Shown here: one piece after another, positions 18,252 through 26,374 of the stretch | Position numbering within the stretch: the first letter of the stretch is position 1 | Layout of the letters: each line of letters begins with the position of its first letter | NCBI GenBank assembly: GCA_963715275.1 | Contig: CAVQSF010000035.1 | Location: 930,001-994,000 of the forward strand | Direction of reading: 5' to 3' | DNA from: Aureliella sp963715275 | Lineage (GTDB): Bacteria > Planctomycetota > Planctomycetia > Pirellulales > Pirellulaceae | DNA: 64,000 nt | Notes under the pieces: generated by a model | What the model was told of the DNA's origin: nothing | Database searches by the model: none | Seen by the model: only the letters and a program-made list of their open reading frames with translations | Made by a program: the position numbers and the translations under genes

Positions 18252-19688
18252 ATGGGGGTTACTAACTTGGTGAAAGGTGCTGCAAAACCAATTACTAGCG
18301 GAATAGCTTTCCAGAGGTGTTTGAATCCTCTCTGTGGAGCTACTCTCGATGTCGGGCAGGTTCGCACTGCCTGCGATCGATGCGGCGACCTACTCGATAT
18401 TGAATACGACTGGTCCCGGATATCAGTTCCCGCCCAGCTATCCGATTTCGAACAAATGTGGTCTCAACGGCATTTGCCTTTGCGTTTCAGTGGAGTTTGG
18501 CGATTCCATGAGCTGCTGCCGTTTGTACCGGCCGACAAAGTTGTGACAGTGGGCGAAGGACAGACCTTATTGCAACAAGCGGACCGCGTGGGCGACTACG
18601 TTGGACTGGCTGCTGGAAATCTTTACCTGCAATACGAAGGAATGAACCCGTCTGGCAGTTTCAAGGACAATGGCATGTGTGCCGCGTTCAGCCATGCCCG
18701 CTTGACTGGCGCCAAGCGGGCTGCCTGCGCCTCGACAGGCAATACGAGTGCTTCGTTGGCGATGTACAGCTCGGTAACAAATTTGATGAAGGCCATTATC
18801 TTCATTGGCAGTGGCAAGATCTCTTATGGCAAGCTCTCGCAAGCCTTGGAATACGGGGCTTTGACCGTCCAATTGGCGGGTGACTTCGATGACGCTATGG
18901 TCCGAGTTCGTGAAGTTTCTCAGGATCTTGGCATCTACCTGGTGAACAGTATCAACCCCTTCCGACTGGAAGGCCAGAAGACAGTCATGCTGCGAGTCCT
19001 CGAGGCCCTGCGCTGGGAGATTCCAGATTGGGTGGTTGTTCCGGGGGGAAACCTGGGGAATTCAAGTGCGTTTGGAAAAGCGTTTATTGAGTTGAAGAAA
19101 CTGGGACTCATCGATCGCGTGCCCCGTTTGGCGGTCATTAACGCGGCTGGTGCCGATACTCTCTATCAACTCTACGAGCGGCGCAACTTGCGCTGGAATG
19201 ATGGTCGCCCGGACATGATCATCGCTTGCCACTACTATGATGACTTGGACAAGCGCAAGGCCAAAGCCGATACGATTGCCAGCGCCATTGAAATAAATCG
19301 ACCGGTGAATCTGACGAAGTGTCTGCGGGCACTCGACTTCTGCGATGGCCTTGTCCGCAAGGTGACGGATCAAGAAATCCTCGACGCGAAGGCCCAGGTG
19401 GGAGCTGGGGGCATCGGTTGCGAGCCCGCCAGCGCGGCGAGTGTAGCTGGTGCCAAGCTACTGCGTGAGGAAGGTGTGATTGCGCCGTCGGACCGCGTGG
19501 TGTGCGTGCTGACGGGCCACCAACTGAAAGATCCTACAGCCACCGTGGCCTACCACACGGCCGATCAGGATCAATTCAACGAAGTACTGGGTAGTCGCGG
19601 TGTGAGTCGTGCTTCCTTTGCGAATCGCGCCGTCGCGGTTCCCAATGAGCTAGACGCCATCATCCGTGCTATCCAGCTCTACAGCTGA
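18252..19688 (+). CDS. thrC: Threonine synthase
   Basis: PLP enzyme that converts O-phosphohomoserine to threonine. The pyridoxal lysine is in NPSGSFKDNGM, the phosphate-binding loop in VVPGGNLGNSSAFG, and STGNTSASLA is typical. The N-terminus carries a zinc-ribbon-like segment (CLNPLCG, then CDRCG), as in many long threonine synthases. The ATG at 18252 has AGGG-type bases upstream and gives 478 residues; a TTG at 18216 would add 12. Its last 39 bases overlap the convergent membrane-protein gene at 19650. It is the terminal step of the pathway that uses Asd, encoded at 1793. Confidence 0.95.
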   Translation: MGVTNLVKGAAKPITSGIAFQRCLNPLCGATLDVGQVRTACDRCGDLLDIEYDWSRISVPAQLSDFEQMWSQRHLPLRFSGVWRFHELLPFVPADKVVTVGEGQTLLQQADRVGDYVGLAAGNLYLQYEGMNPSGSFKDNGMCAAFSHARLTGAKRAACASTGNTSASLAMYSSVTNLMKAIIFIGSGKISYGKLSQALEYGALTVQLAGDFDDAMVRVREVSQDLGIYLVNSINPFRLEGQKTVMLRVLEALRWEIPDWVVVPGGNLGNSSAFGKAFIELKKLGLIDRVPRLAVINAAGADTLYQLYERRNLRWNDGRPDMIIACHYYDDLDKRKAKADTIASAIEINRPVNLTKCLRALDFCDGLVRKVTDQEILDAKAQVGAGGIGCEPASAASVAGAKLLREEGVIAPSDRVVCVLTGHQLKDPTATVAYHTADQDQFNEVLGSRGVSRASFANRAVAVPNELDAIIRAIQLYS

Positions 19689-20666
19689 CGCATCGGTCCC
19701 CCACAGCCGTTCTCGAATCGTATCCCCCAACCTCTCCCTGGCTGCCTTGTCCACCAGTTCATTGATGCGGCTACTTTTTCTTAACTGCTCAAAAGGCACG
19801 GAGCGATCGAGCCGACCGCGATCGTACAGGCACCTGTCCAGCCAGCCGTTGAGCAGCATTCGCCAATCCCATTCCGCGTGATTGTGCGGATGTCGGAAGA
19901 TCGATGTCGTGCAGTTGGCGGTCACCGAGTTATACCAACGCGGATTCTCGGCCAGGCTTTCAATTTGACTGGCGTAATCCAGCAGCGCAATCCGCGTCTC
20001 CGTCGCATCGGCCTGTATTCTGTACAGGTAGGTTTCGGCTGCGGATGGAGCGAATTCTGTCTCTTGCAAGATGGCATCCAGCTCATCGCAAACGAGGTAA
20101 ATGAGTTCTTGTTGGCGGTAGATACTCCTCACGATGTCGTACACTTGTCCTTGCCGATAGCGGACTTCGATTGATATACCCACGCGTCCTTCAGCACCGA
20201 AATCGAAGATCAAGGTGGGGTGGCTCAGCCAGGGCGATCCCCAGTAGTACAGCAGTAGATCGACAGCTACTAAATTGGACAGGTGAAACTGCTTGTCATA
20301 GTAGCTCGGGGTAAAATCAGTTTTGGAGCGATAAGTCGAATTACGAATATTCTCGAACTTGATTACATCGCCCTCCAGTTTGGCCCTCGGCAGAACGGCT
20401 GAGTTGGCATCCCAAACTCGGTCGTTGGAGGGTTTCAATGTGAGCCACCAGCCGACGAAGATTGCAAAGCCCCATAAGAGTAGGAAAAAAGGCTGCCACA
20501 TCGGCTGCCAACACAGCATGAGCAGCCCGACCACACCACACCAAAGGGACGCTAGCATTCCGGCCCAGGGTGCAGCATTTAACACGTCATAATAGATAGC
20601 CCCCGCCATCCACAGTGTTATCCCAGTTGCCACGACCAGCATCAGCACGTTCATCATTACTTTCAT
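19650..20666 (-). CDS. DUF4105-family membrane protein
   Basis: Three or so N-terminal hydrophobic segments (MNVLMLVVATGITLWMAGAIYY, MLASLWCGVVGLLMLCW, FFLLLWGFAIFVGWW) precede a soluble domain of about 260 residues. Its motifs are HPTLIFDFG, GISIEVRYRQG, and WYNSVTANCTTSIF. This matches the DUF4105 (Lnb N-terminal periplasmic-like) family, whose NCTT cysteine and preceding conserved residues suggest a papain-like thiol hydrolase outside the membrane. The ATG at 20666 opens the first hydrophobic segment; the frame extends to 20795 through basic sequence without homology. It overlaps thrC tail-to-tail by 39 bases. Substrate unknown. Confidence 0.8.
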   Translation of the reverse strand: MKVMMNVLMLVVATGITLWMAGAIYYDVLNAAPWAGMLASLWCGVVGLLMLCWQPMWQPFFLLLWGFAIFVGWWLTLKPSNDRVWDANSAVLPRAKLEGDVIKFENIRNSTYRSKTDFTPSYYDKQFHLSNLVAVDLLLYYWGSPWLSHPTLIFDFGAEGRVGISIEVRYRQGQVYDIVRSIYRQQELIYLVCDELDAILQETEFAPSAAETYLYRIQADATETRIALLDYASQIESLAENPRWYNSVTANCTTSIFRHPHNHAEWDWRMLLNGWLDRCLYDRGRLDRSVPFEQLRKSSRINELVDKAARERLGDTIRERLWGTDASAVELDSTDDGV

Positions 20667-20984
20667 CTCGGGAACGACAGGCCGCTGGCTGAACCAACGC
20701 CTGCTTTTTCCTGACCTTTCCCCACCTAAGTTACCTGTCGTCAGGGCCCTGCCGCGAAACCGAGTTGGATAGCCAAGCTTGGCTACAAAAGCCAAGCCTG
20801 GACGAATTGTCGATTTATGGCATCTGAAGTTATCTTTGATCCGTAAAGATTAGCTAATCCACCCCTGCGCAGCAGGAACCTGGGGTGGCCGAATACATTA
20901 TTCGAGCGCGGCTGCGATCTTTATGGGTTGCGGCCGTGCTTACTTTTAACTCTCAAGCAAGCCTTCACCGCAGTGCCAAAGCCA

Positions 20985-21593
20985 ATGGTCACCATTTCAA
21001 TTCGCATTGTGTTAACCATTGCGTTTTTTCTGGCGGGAGGGATTTGCGCCAGCTTTCTCGTCAATTCCCCAGCTGCATCTACGTCAATCCAGCGAAGTAG
21101 TGAACCGGAGGGTGACTCTTCCCTGCCAAACCGTCGGTTGACTCCTGAGCAAGTCGTCGAATGCCAGGTGGCTGCAATGGTAGCTGCCAAGGAAAATCCC
21201 GAAATGCTAAAAGCCTGTTATGGCTTGGCTTCTCCCGCGAATCGCTCACTGACAGGTCCCTACCAACGTTTTGCCGAAATGGTGCTGGCACCACCTTACG
21301 ATCATCTGGGTGAATGTGTTTCCTGGCAAACGGGAACGGCTCGAATAGAGCAGCGCAACGCTATAGTTTTGGTAACCTCCCTCGCAGCGGACGGTACGGC
21401 ACGCGCTTACAGATTCTACCTGAGTAAGCAACGAGATGAGCCCTACAAGGATTGCTGGATGACTGAGAGCGTTGAAGCGCTGACGAACGTCGAGTTCTCT
21501 TTCCCGACGGACCAAGTCGGCGACAGAGTGCAAATCGATAACACTGGCCAGGCTGTTGACGCCGGCCGGGTGCGAAGCGGTATTCAGGGGTAA
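20985..21593 (+). CDS. Exported or membrane-anchored DUF4864-family protein
   Basis: One N-terminal hydrophobic segment (IRIVLTIAFFLAGGICASFLV) acts as a signal anchor, followed by a short linker and a DUF4864-type domain of about 110 residues: RLTPEQVVECQVAAMVAAKENP, then FAEMVLAPPYDHLG and ARAYRFYLSKQRDEPYKDCWMTESV. The ATG at 20985 is chosen because it directly precedes the hydrophobic segment; the frame opens at 20928. It ends four bases before the GTG of an ECF sigma factor, so it is the first gene of a three-gene operon with sigma and anti-sigma genes. A link to signal sensing is inferred only from position. Confidence 0.75.
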   Translation: MVTISIRIVLTIAFFLAGGICASFLVNSPAASTSIQRSSEPEGDSSLPNRRLTPEQVVECQVAAMVAAKENPEMLKACYGLASPANRSLTGPYQRFAEMVLAPPYDHLGECVSWQTGTARIEQRNAIVLVTSLAADGTARAYRFYLSKQRDEPYKDCWMTESVEALTNVEFSFPTDQVGDRVQIDNTGQAVDAGRVRSGIQG

Positions 21594-21597
21594 GCCG

Positions 21598-22239
21598 GTG
21601 AGGGACGAACATCGCTTGTGTACGACGGATCAAGACAGAGCATCGGTCGCCCCGCTCCAAGGTCATCCGGATGAGGAACTGGTCGCAAAGATCGCAGCCA
21701 AGGACGAGAGGGCATTGCGGGAGATCATTGCTCGTCACTCCGTCGCCGTCGCTTCACTTAGTCGACGCATATGCTTCGATGAGTCTGAGGTGGATTGTGT
21801 TGTGTCCGAAGTTTTTTGGGAGCTGTGGTGTCGGGCCGCTGCTTTTGATGTCCGCCGCGCCAAGCTGAGGACCTTCCTGCTGACAATCGCGAGATCCAGG
21901 TGCATAGATCGCCGTCGCGCTGCCCTTTCGCGCGAAAGGGCTCATCAGGCATTGGCGGACACTGACGCTGGCCAGATGAAGGGGGATGTAGGCAAATGGC
22001 AGCCAGGGGAGCAAGTGTTGTGCGATGAAAGAGACAGCTTGATTCGATCGGCCATGGATGACCTGCCTGCCGCTCAACGGCAACCAATTGAACTGGCATT
22101 TTTCGATGGCCTTACGCACGAGCAGGTCGCTATGCGGCTGAATTCGCCACTGGGCACCGTGAAAACAAGAATCCGATCGGGCCTGAAGCACCTCCGAGAG
22201 TTACTTGCCGAATACGGAAAACCGGAGAACTGTCAATGA
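21598..22239 (+). CDS. ECF-type RNA polymerase sigma factor
   Basis: Region 2 is seen in FDESEVDCVVSEVFWELWCR and RAKLRTFLLTIARSRCIDRRR (promoter -10 and core-binding helices). Region 4 is in IELAFFDGLTHEQVAMRLN and PLGTVKTRIRSGLKHLRELL (helix-turn-helix for the -35). Total 213 residues from the GTG at 21598, which has GGGG eight bases upstream; a frame to 21556 overlaps the preceding gene. The stop overlaps the start of the anti-sigma gene (ATGA), so the two should be co-translated. Target promoters cannot be told from the window. Confidence 0.92.
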   Translation: MRDEHRLCTTDQDRASVAPLQGHPDEELVAKIAAKDERALREIIARHSVAVASLSRRICFDESEVDCVVSEVFWELWCRAAAFDVRRAKLRTFLLTIARSRCIDRRRAALSRERAHQALADTDAGQMKGDVGKWQPGEQVLCDERDSLIRSAMDDLPAAQRQPIELAFFDGLTHEQVAMRLNSPLGTVKTRIRSGLKHLRELLAEYGKPENCQ

Positions 22240-22937
22240 ATTGCGACTTCGTGCAAGACTGCTTAGTTGACTATGTGCTTGGTGACATTTCCCAGTCTGA
22301 TGAGGAAGTTGTTGAGGAACACTTACGCCACGGCTGCGATGCTTGTCGACAGGAGTTGGCTGAACTGCGCGAAGGGATCGGTGTCTTGTACGATTCCATA
22401 GCGGCCGGCAGGGAGACCGATGAGAAGGTAGAGGAACTCGTTCATTCAGTTTTGTGTCACGGTCTGGTGACAGCCGACCCGCCGATGAAGAGAAATTACC
22501 CTTGGTTTTCTACTTTCGATAGCATGCTGTTTGCGGCATCATTCGCGGCAGGACTATTGCTGGCGTTCACCTTGGGGCTTCCGGGGATTCGGCTGGCGCA
22601 CGAATCGTCGTCCGGTCTTCAAGGACAGGCACAGTTTCCGACCGAAGGTCATGAGATCGTACTAACCTCGGTGAAGGCACAAAATCTGAACTCGCCTGTG
22701 TCAGGCGTGCTACTGTACGATAGTTTTCTTCGGGAGCTGCACTTCTTCGCTCCCAAGATCGCAAAGCCTGCAGCAGGTAAGCAGTATGTTTTGATGATGT
22801 ATCAAGGGGAAGAAGTTAAGTCACAACCTATCAGCATCGACACTAGTGGAGTTGGCACTGCGACCGTCGGCGGCGTGCCGCTCAACGCGATTACGGACGC
22901 TGTCATCGAACTGCGGACCAGCCCTAGCTCCTACTGA
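22236..22937 (+). CDS. Membrane anti-sigma factor (zinc-type N-terminus, RskA-like C-terminus)
   Basis: The N-terminal 60 residues hold EEHLRHGCDACRQEL, the HxxxCxxC pattern of zinc-associated anti-sigma domains. One membrane span follows (MLFAASFAAGLLLAFTLGLPGI), and the outside part (VLLYDSFLRELHFFAPKIAKPAAGKQYVLMM) resembles RskA-like anti-sigma C-terminal domains. It would hold the upstream sigma factor at the membrane until an envelope signal releases it. ATGA overlap with the sigma gene. 233 residues, usual length. The ligand or signal is unknown. Confidence 0.88.
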   Translation: MNCDFVQDCLVDYVLGDISQSDEEVVEEHLRHGCDACRQELAELREGIGVLYDSIAAGRETDEKVEELVHSVLCHGLVTADPPMKRNYPWFSTFDSMLFAASFAAGLLLAFTLGLPGIRLAHESSSGLQGQAQFPTEGHEIVLTSVKAQNLNSPVSGVLLYDSFLRELHFFAPKIAKPAAGKQYVLMMYQGEEVKSQPISIDTSGVGTATVGGVPLNAITDAVIELRTSPSSY

Positions 22938-23286
22938 AACGCTCTCCGATCGCCGAGGCTCGAATGAAGCCTGCGAGCGAGCTCGATACCGGAGTGATTT
23001 GAAATAAATAATAACCGAATAGGTGTTTTAGCGCGACGCATCGTTACCATTTGAAAGACCACCGCACCCATTGATTTTTACTTTCGAGGGCACATGCTGA
23101 CACTTCCAGACATGCTCGAATGAATTCGTCGAGAAGCTATAGCTATAGCTCCTCGAGCACACTCATCACTGGGTCGCACGACGTTGTTGTTTACCGATAC
23201 TCTTCATTCTGATTTGCATGACCCCTACTTGGAGAAGAAGGGCAATGCATTCCGCCGGAGGGTTCACAAAGGGAGCATAGCCTAAC
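22938..23286. other. Intergenic region with a perfect 16-base palindrome
   Basis: 349 bases after the anti-sigma gene without a gene of protein character. The only structured element is the palindrome AGCTATAGCTATAGCT at 23135-23150. No T-run terminator was found after the anti-sigma stop. Confidence 0.4.
23135..23150. promoter_or_regulatory. Perfect palindrome AGCTATAGCTATAGCT
   Basis: The 16 bases equal their own reverse complement, with an internal TATAGCTATA. It lies 137 bases upstream of the small membrane-protein ORF at 23287. It could be a dimeric regulator site or simple repetitive DNA (AGCTAT period six). Function not shown. Confidence 0.3.
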
Positions 23287-23490
23287 ATGGCCCCGCTGTC
23301 GCTTGTCTGCTTGCTGCTGTTTGCAGTCGGCATTGCCATTCTGTGGAAACAAGCTAACGCCAAGCAGTGCCCAGCTCACAACCACCGGGCCGGAATTATT
23401 GCCGTTGGAATCTCGCTGATCTGTCTACTTGCCGCGATTGTAGTTGTACTGACCCTAGTCGCTCAGCATCTTGCTACTCGCAATGGTTGA
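23287..23490 (+). CDS. Small two-span membrane protein
   Basis: A 67-residue frame from ATG at 23287. Two clear hydrophobic spans (LSLVCLLLFAVGIAILW and IIAVGISLICLLAAIVVVLTLVA) are separated by a short Lys/Cys/His loop (KQANAKQCPAHNHR). GGGAG lies 11 bases before the ATG. The pattern of two spans with a positive loop is hard to explain by chance, but the protein is short and unrecognised, so a chance frame cannot be excluded. Confidence 0.5.
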   Translation: MAPLSLVCLLLFAVGIAILWKQANAKQCPAHNHRAGIIAVGISLICLLAAIVVVLTLVAQHLATRNG

Positions 23491-23531
23491 CCGTTGCAAA
23501 ATGATTGATGGTGTTTTGTCTTGGACGTTGA

Positions 23532-24131
23532 TCAGGCCAGCCGATGACGCTTCCGGCGGAACAGGATGGGAATTGCAAGCCCTGTCAGGCAACAAAGACT
23601 GGACGGTTCAGGAACTTGACTAATCTGACCGCGGATTTCGCCGCTGGCGAAACCAGTCGTATGCAGATTGATGTACAGACGATCCGTTAGCAGGTTAGTC
23701 AATTGCGCCGAAAGCGTGGTTCCATTCCCTTCCGCCGCGTTCCAGCCACTTACGATAGTTGCACCCCCCAGGAACGGCGTAATCACCAAGTCTCCATCCG
23801 CGTCATTATTCGGCCCGATAAAGCCGAACACAACGCCACCGTTAACCCCTGCCGGAGCAGCATGAATGTGAAAAACTGTCGCGTTGTTGGCTGCGGTATC
23901 AGTTCCGCCCTGGTCGACAAAGTCGATGCCGTTGATCGTAATTGAGATGTCCAAACGCGTTTGTGCATCATTCAGAACGAGCATGGCAGTCCCCGTGGCA
24001 GCGCTGCCAGTGCCCGCTCCCGCATTTGCCTGACTCCCGTTGAGATTGGCATTGAAGACGATCGCCGCCGGACAGCAGGGGGCTAATGTGGCGGCCAGGA
24101 AAAGACAAAACATAAAACTGAAGAAACGCAT
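23532..24131 (-). CDS. CHRD-domain protein with PEP-CTERM sorting signal
   Basis: A signal peptide (FFSFMFCLFLAATLAPCCPAA) is followed by a CHRD domain (FNANLNGSQANAGAGTGSAATGTAMLVLN, in which HIHAAPAGVNGGVVF and LYINLHTTGFASGEIRGQI are the hallmark histidine-containing strands). The C-terminus is a PEP-CTERM tail: VPEPSSLCCLTGLAIPILFRRKR, that is PEP, a hydrophobic stretch and an Arg/Lys cluster, recognised by exosortase-type sorting to the cell surface. The ATG at 24131 is chosen over an upstream TTG at 24164 because it begins the signal peptide. Extracellular; its binding partner is unknown. Confidence 0.87.
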   Translation of the reverse strand: MRFFSFMFCLFLAATLAPCCPAAIVFNANLNGSQANAGAGTGSAATGTAMLVLNDAQTRLDISITINGIDFVDQGGTDTAANNATVFHIHAAPAGVNGGVVFGFIGPNNDADGDLVITPFLGGATIVSGWNAAEGNGTTLSAQLTNLLTDRLYINLHTTGFASGEIRGQISQVPEPSSLCCLTGLAIPILFRRKRHRLA

Positions 24132-24400
24132 GATGAAGGTCCTAGGAATCCAAAAAGACAACAAACGATACCCGCGGAGTCAGTATAGAAACGCGTCTAC
24201 GGATTTATACGGAGCGTTTCGGATCATGGATGTCTTTTCCCTTAGACATTCGCCGCGAAGTCATAATGCCCCCCCAATGGACGAGGCTGGGCGGCAGGAT
24301 ATTGGGCGGTGGGGTACGACGTGCCCGGAAACCGGACCACCGAGCACTTTTGTTCCAAATGTGTTCCGCCTGTTCACACTGGGCGACTAGCGTGTATCGA

Positions 24401-25228
24401 TCATTGCCCCAGCGTTAGCCACTCTGGGCGAATAATCATGACAACACCCAGGGCGAGAATGACAGCACCGCTGATCAGCTTCAACCAACGCCCTTCACGT
24501 TCTTGAAGTTTTCGGTGCGAGAGTGTGACGATCACCACGGCCAGGAGGATCGTATCGTCCAGCATGTAAGCGCAGATGTAAAAAGCTAGATATAGATGGT
24601 TTTTCCAAGCCGGCAATTCCTGCATCATCAGTATCTGCGTGTAAAGCGCCGGCAATCCCGCAGTGCAGAGCAGTTCGACGAGGTTGACCACCACGGCCAA
24701 GCTGATCGCGCCGGCGATCGCCACCGTCAGGTATTTGGCGCTCACAATCTCGCGTACGCGCCGATAGAGTCCCGGCTTGCTTGATTCCGGGATGGAAAAA
24801 CTGATGCCCTTCTTGAATGCAAAGAAGTCTTTGACGTTTACAACGCCAATGAAGATCGCAAACAGTCCGAGTGTAATTTGCACCGGGCGCGCCAGCCCAA
24901 TTAGTACAAATAATTGGAGCCAAGCTGCCATGAATGCGAAATAGGCCAGACCGCTGACCACCACGAACGTCCCCGCAATCGCGATGATCTTGCGTCGATC
25001 GCGAATGTTCACCAACACGGAAAGCAAAAAGACGAGAACCCACATGGCACATGGGTTGAAGCCATCGACTAAGCCGACTGCAAAAGTGAATGCGGGCAAT
25101 CCCAGTTCATTCACTCGGATCTTGCCGAAAACCGGTAGCGTAATGCTTTGCTCAGCCTCACTGGAGAGACTGGGTGGGGGCTCAGCAATGCCCTCTCCAA
25201 GGTCCGACTCGTCGGCCTCTTCTGGCAA
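24401..25228 (-). CDS. CcdA/DsbD-like thiol redox membrane protein, probably the C-terminal half of a frame-split fusion
   Basis: Six or so membrane spans. Span 1 holds GLVDGFNPCAMW and a later span VELLCTAGLPALYTQ, the paired cysteine-proline motifs of CcdA-type proteins, which carry electrons from cytoplasmic thioredoxin across the membrane. No ATG or convincing ribosome site precedes span 1; the frame only offers TTG at 25228. Upstream it remains open to a run of ten T at 25268-25259 and would join the thioredoxin-like frame if one T were absent. The likeliest reading is one gene split by homopolymer length or expressed by slippage. About 275 residues in this half. Confidence 0.82.
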   Translation of the reverse strand: MPEEADESDLGEGIAEPPPSLSSEAEQSITLPVFGKIRVNELGLPAFTFAVGLVDGFNPCAMWVLVFLLSVLVNIRDRRKIIAIAGTFVVVSGLAYFAFMAAWLQLFVLIGLARPVQITLGLFAIFIGVVNVKDFFAFKKGISFSIPESSKPGLYRRVREIVSAKYLTVAIAGAISLAVVVNLVELLCTAGLPALYTQILMMQELPAWKNHLYLAFYICAYMLDDTILLAVVIVTLSHRKLQEREGRWLKLISGAVILALGVVMIIRPEWLTLGQ

Positions 25229-25238
25229 GGCTAAATCA

Positions 25239-26054
25239 TCAGAGCCCGACTCTTGTGGAAAAAAAAAAGAGTGTCGGCAACGTAACGGAGGTCATTGAGG
25301 CCACCGAGGTCATCGACCCTGTCGAAAGTGAGCCCAGTAAGACCCTTGACTTGCGCAGCATCCAACCGGTTTCTCCAAGTTGTGGCTTGGCGGGGACATC
25401 CTTCGTGCCAGATACCTCCTCAATCAAATCTGCGAGTTCCTTGCCGGTAAGGTTGTCGCCTTGATATCCGACGATCACATGCCGAGCGAAATCAAATGTC
25501 GGTAGGCCTGGTACACGACCAGAACCGCGGCAAATCTCTTGCCACCTGCCTCGGGCCGCGGCGTCTGTCGTAATTTCGTAGATCCGGAATCTGACCGCGG
25601 GCCAAGTCTGATTGAGCTCTTTGATGAACCGCTTCGCACTCTGGCAATGTGGGCAGGTCGAACGTGTGTAAACGTCGGCTGTGAACAGTTCCTCGATGGG
25701 CGGACCGCTCATCTCCTCGCCGCCAAAGCCAAAATACATGCGATTGCAGCTGTAAAACGATGGCACAACAGCTTTCCGGCCGAACTGCTCACTCAGTTCA
25801 TACAGCCTCGACAATTGAGTGCGGTCATGGAGAACATCGTGAACTTGAATCTCAAGACCCGTGACGCGCTGCTTGAGTTTGTCCACGTACGCTTGGACCT
25901 CGGCGGCCGAGTCTCGATCGGAACGCACGAAAGCCTCCAGCCGAATTTTCCGAATTCCATCTTTCGCGTCCACCGTGCCAGCGGACGTCTGACCTTGTGC
26001 CGGGCCACCTAGACAGCAAACAAGAAGCAGGCAGAAAGTGAGTGATTTTAACAT
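25239..26054 (-). CDS. Exported thioredoxin/glutaredoxin-like protein (probable N-terminal half of a fusion with the CcdA-like protein)
   Basis: A signal peptide (MLKSLTFCLLLVCCLGGPAQG) leads to two thioredoxin-like parts; the second holds the redox motif C134-PHC137 in YTRSTCPHCQSAKRFIKELN and a cis-proline strand VPGLPTFDF. It should act in the periplasm and be re-reduced by the CcdA-like partner. After residue 260 the frame runs through a run of ten T and stops eight codons later at 25239. The ATG at 26054 is used; frames to 26132 add no family sequence. The tail before the T-run is Ser/Thr-rich and low in complexity. Confidence 0.8.
   Translation of the reverse strand: MLKSLTFCLLLVCCLGGPAQGQTSAGTVDAKDGIRKIRLEAFVRSDRDSAAEVQAYVDKLKQRVTGLEIQVHDVLHDRTQLSRLYELSEQFGRKAVVPSFYSCNRMYFGFGGEEMSGPPIEELFTADVYTRSTCPHCQSAKRFIKELNQTWPAVRFRIYEITTDAAARGRWQEICRGSGRVPGLPTFDFARHVIVGYQGDNLTGKELADLIEEVSGTKDVPAKPQLGETGWMLRKSRVLLGSLSTGSMTSVASMTSVTLPTLFFFSTRVGL
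25259..25268 (-). other. Run of ten T (minus strand) at the junction of the redox pair
   Basis: Ten identical bases in an otherwise GC-rich region. With ten T the upstream thioredoxin-like frame ends at 25239; with nine T it runs on as FFFPQESGSDD and into the CcdA-like frame. Both CcdA-like frame and thioredoxin-like frame stay open across the tract, so a one-base change decides between fused and separate products. Confidence 0.75.
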
Positions 26055-26374
26055 GATACCATCTCTCAGAAGTGGATCGCTGTGGCTTGCCATCATTGCC
26101 GCCGCCAAGCAGACTTTTGCTTTGTGCATCAATACTCAAGGCTATTTCTTCAGACGTAGCAACTCCTGTTCCTGTTCGGGATTCGCAGAGATGGTCTGTC
26201 TAGAGTTTCCATTAGTGTGCCATGTCGCACATATTCGCACGCCATGTGCATGGACAGCCGCTCGGTTGGCGGTACGCGAGCACCAGCGAATGCGACACCT
26301 GCTCCGTGCGAACTGTGCAAGCAGTCCTTCGATCTGCTCAGCGACTTGATACCCACAAGCTCATGCCTCGGAGC
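26055..26374. other. Intergenic region, nothing recognised
   Basis: 320 bases between the metallo-beta-lactamase/rhodanese gene and the thioredoxin-like gene (both minus). Short frames on both strands lack protein features. It probably holds the promoter of the thioredoxin-like gene; no clear boxes were seen. Confidence 0.4.

Noticed and set aside
24040..24390. A 116-residue plus-strand frame across the CHRD gene start
   Set aside because: It overlaps the signal peptide of the CHRD/PEP-CTERM gene on the other strand and has no protein features.
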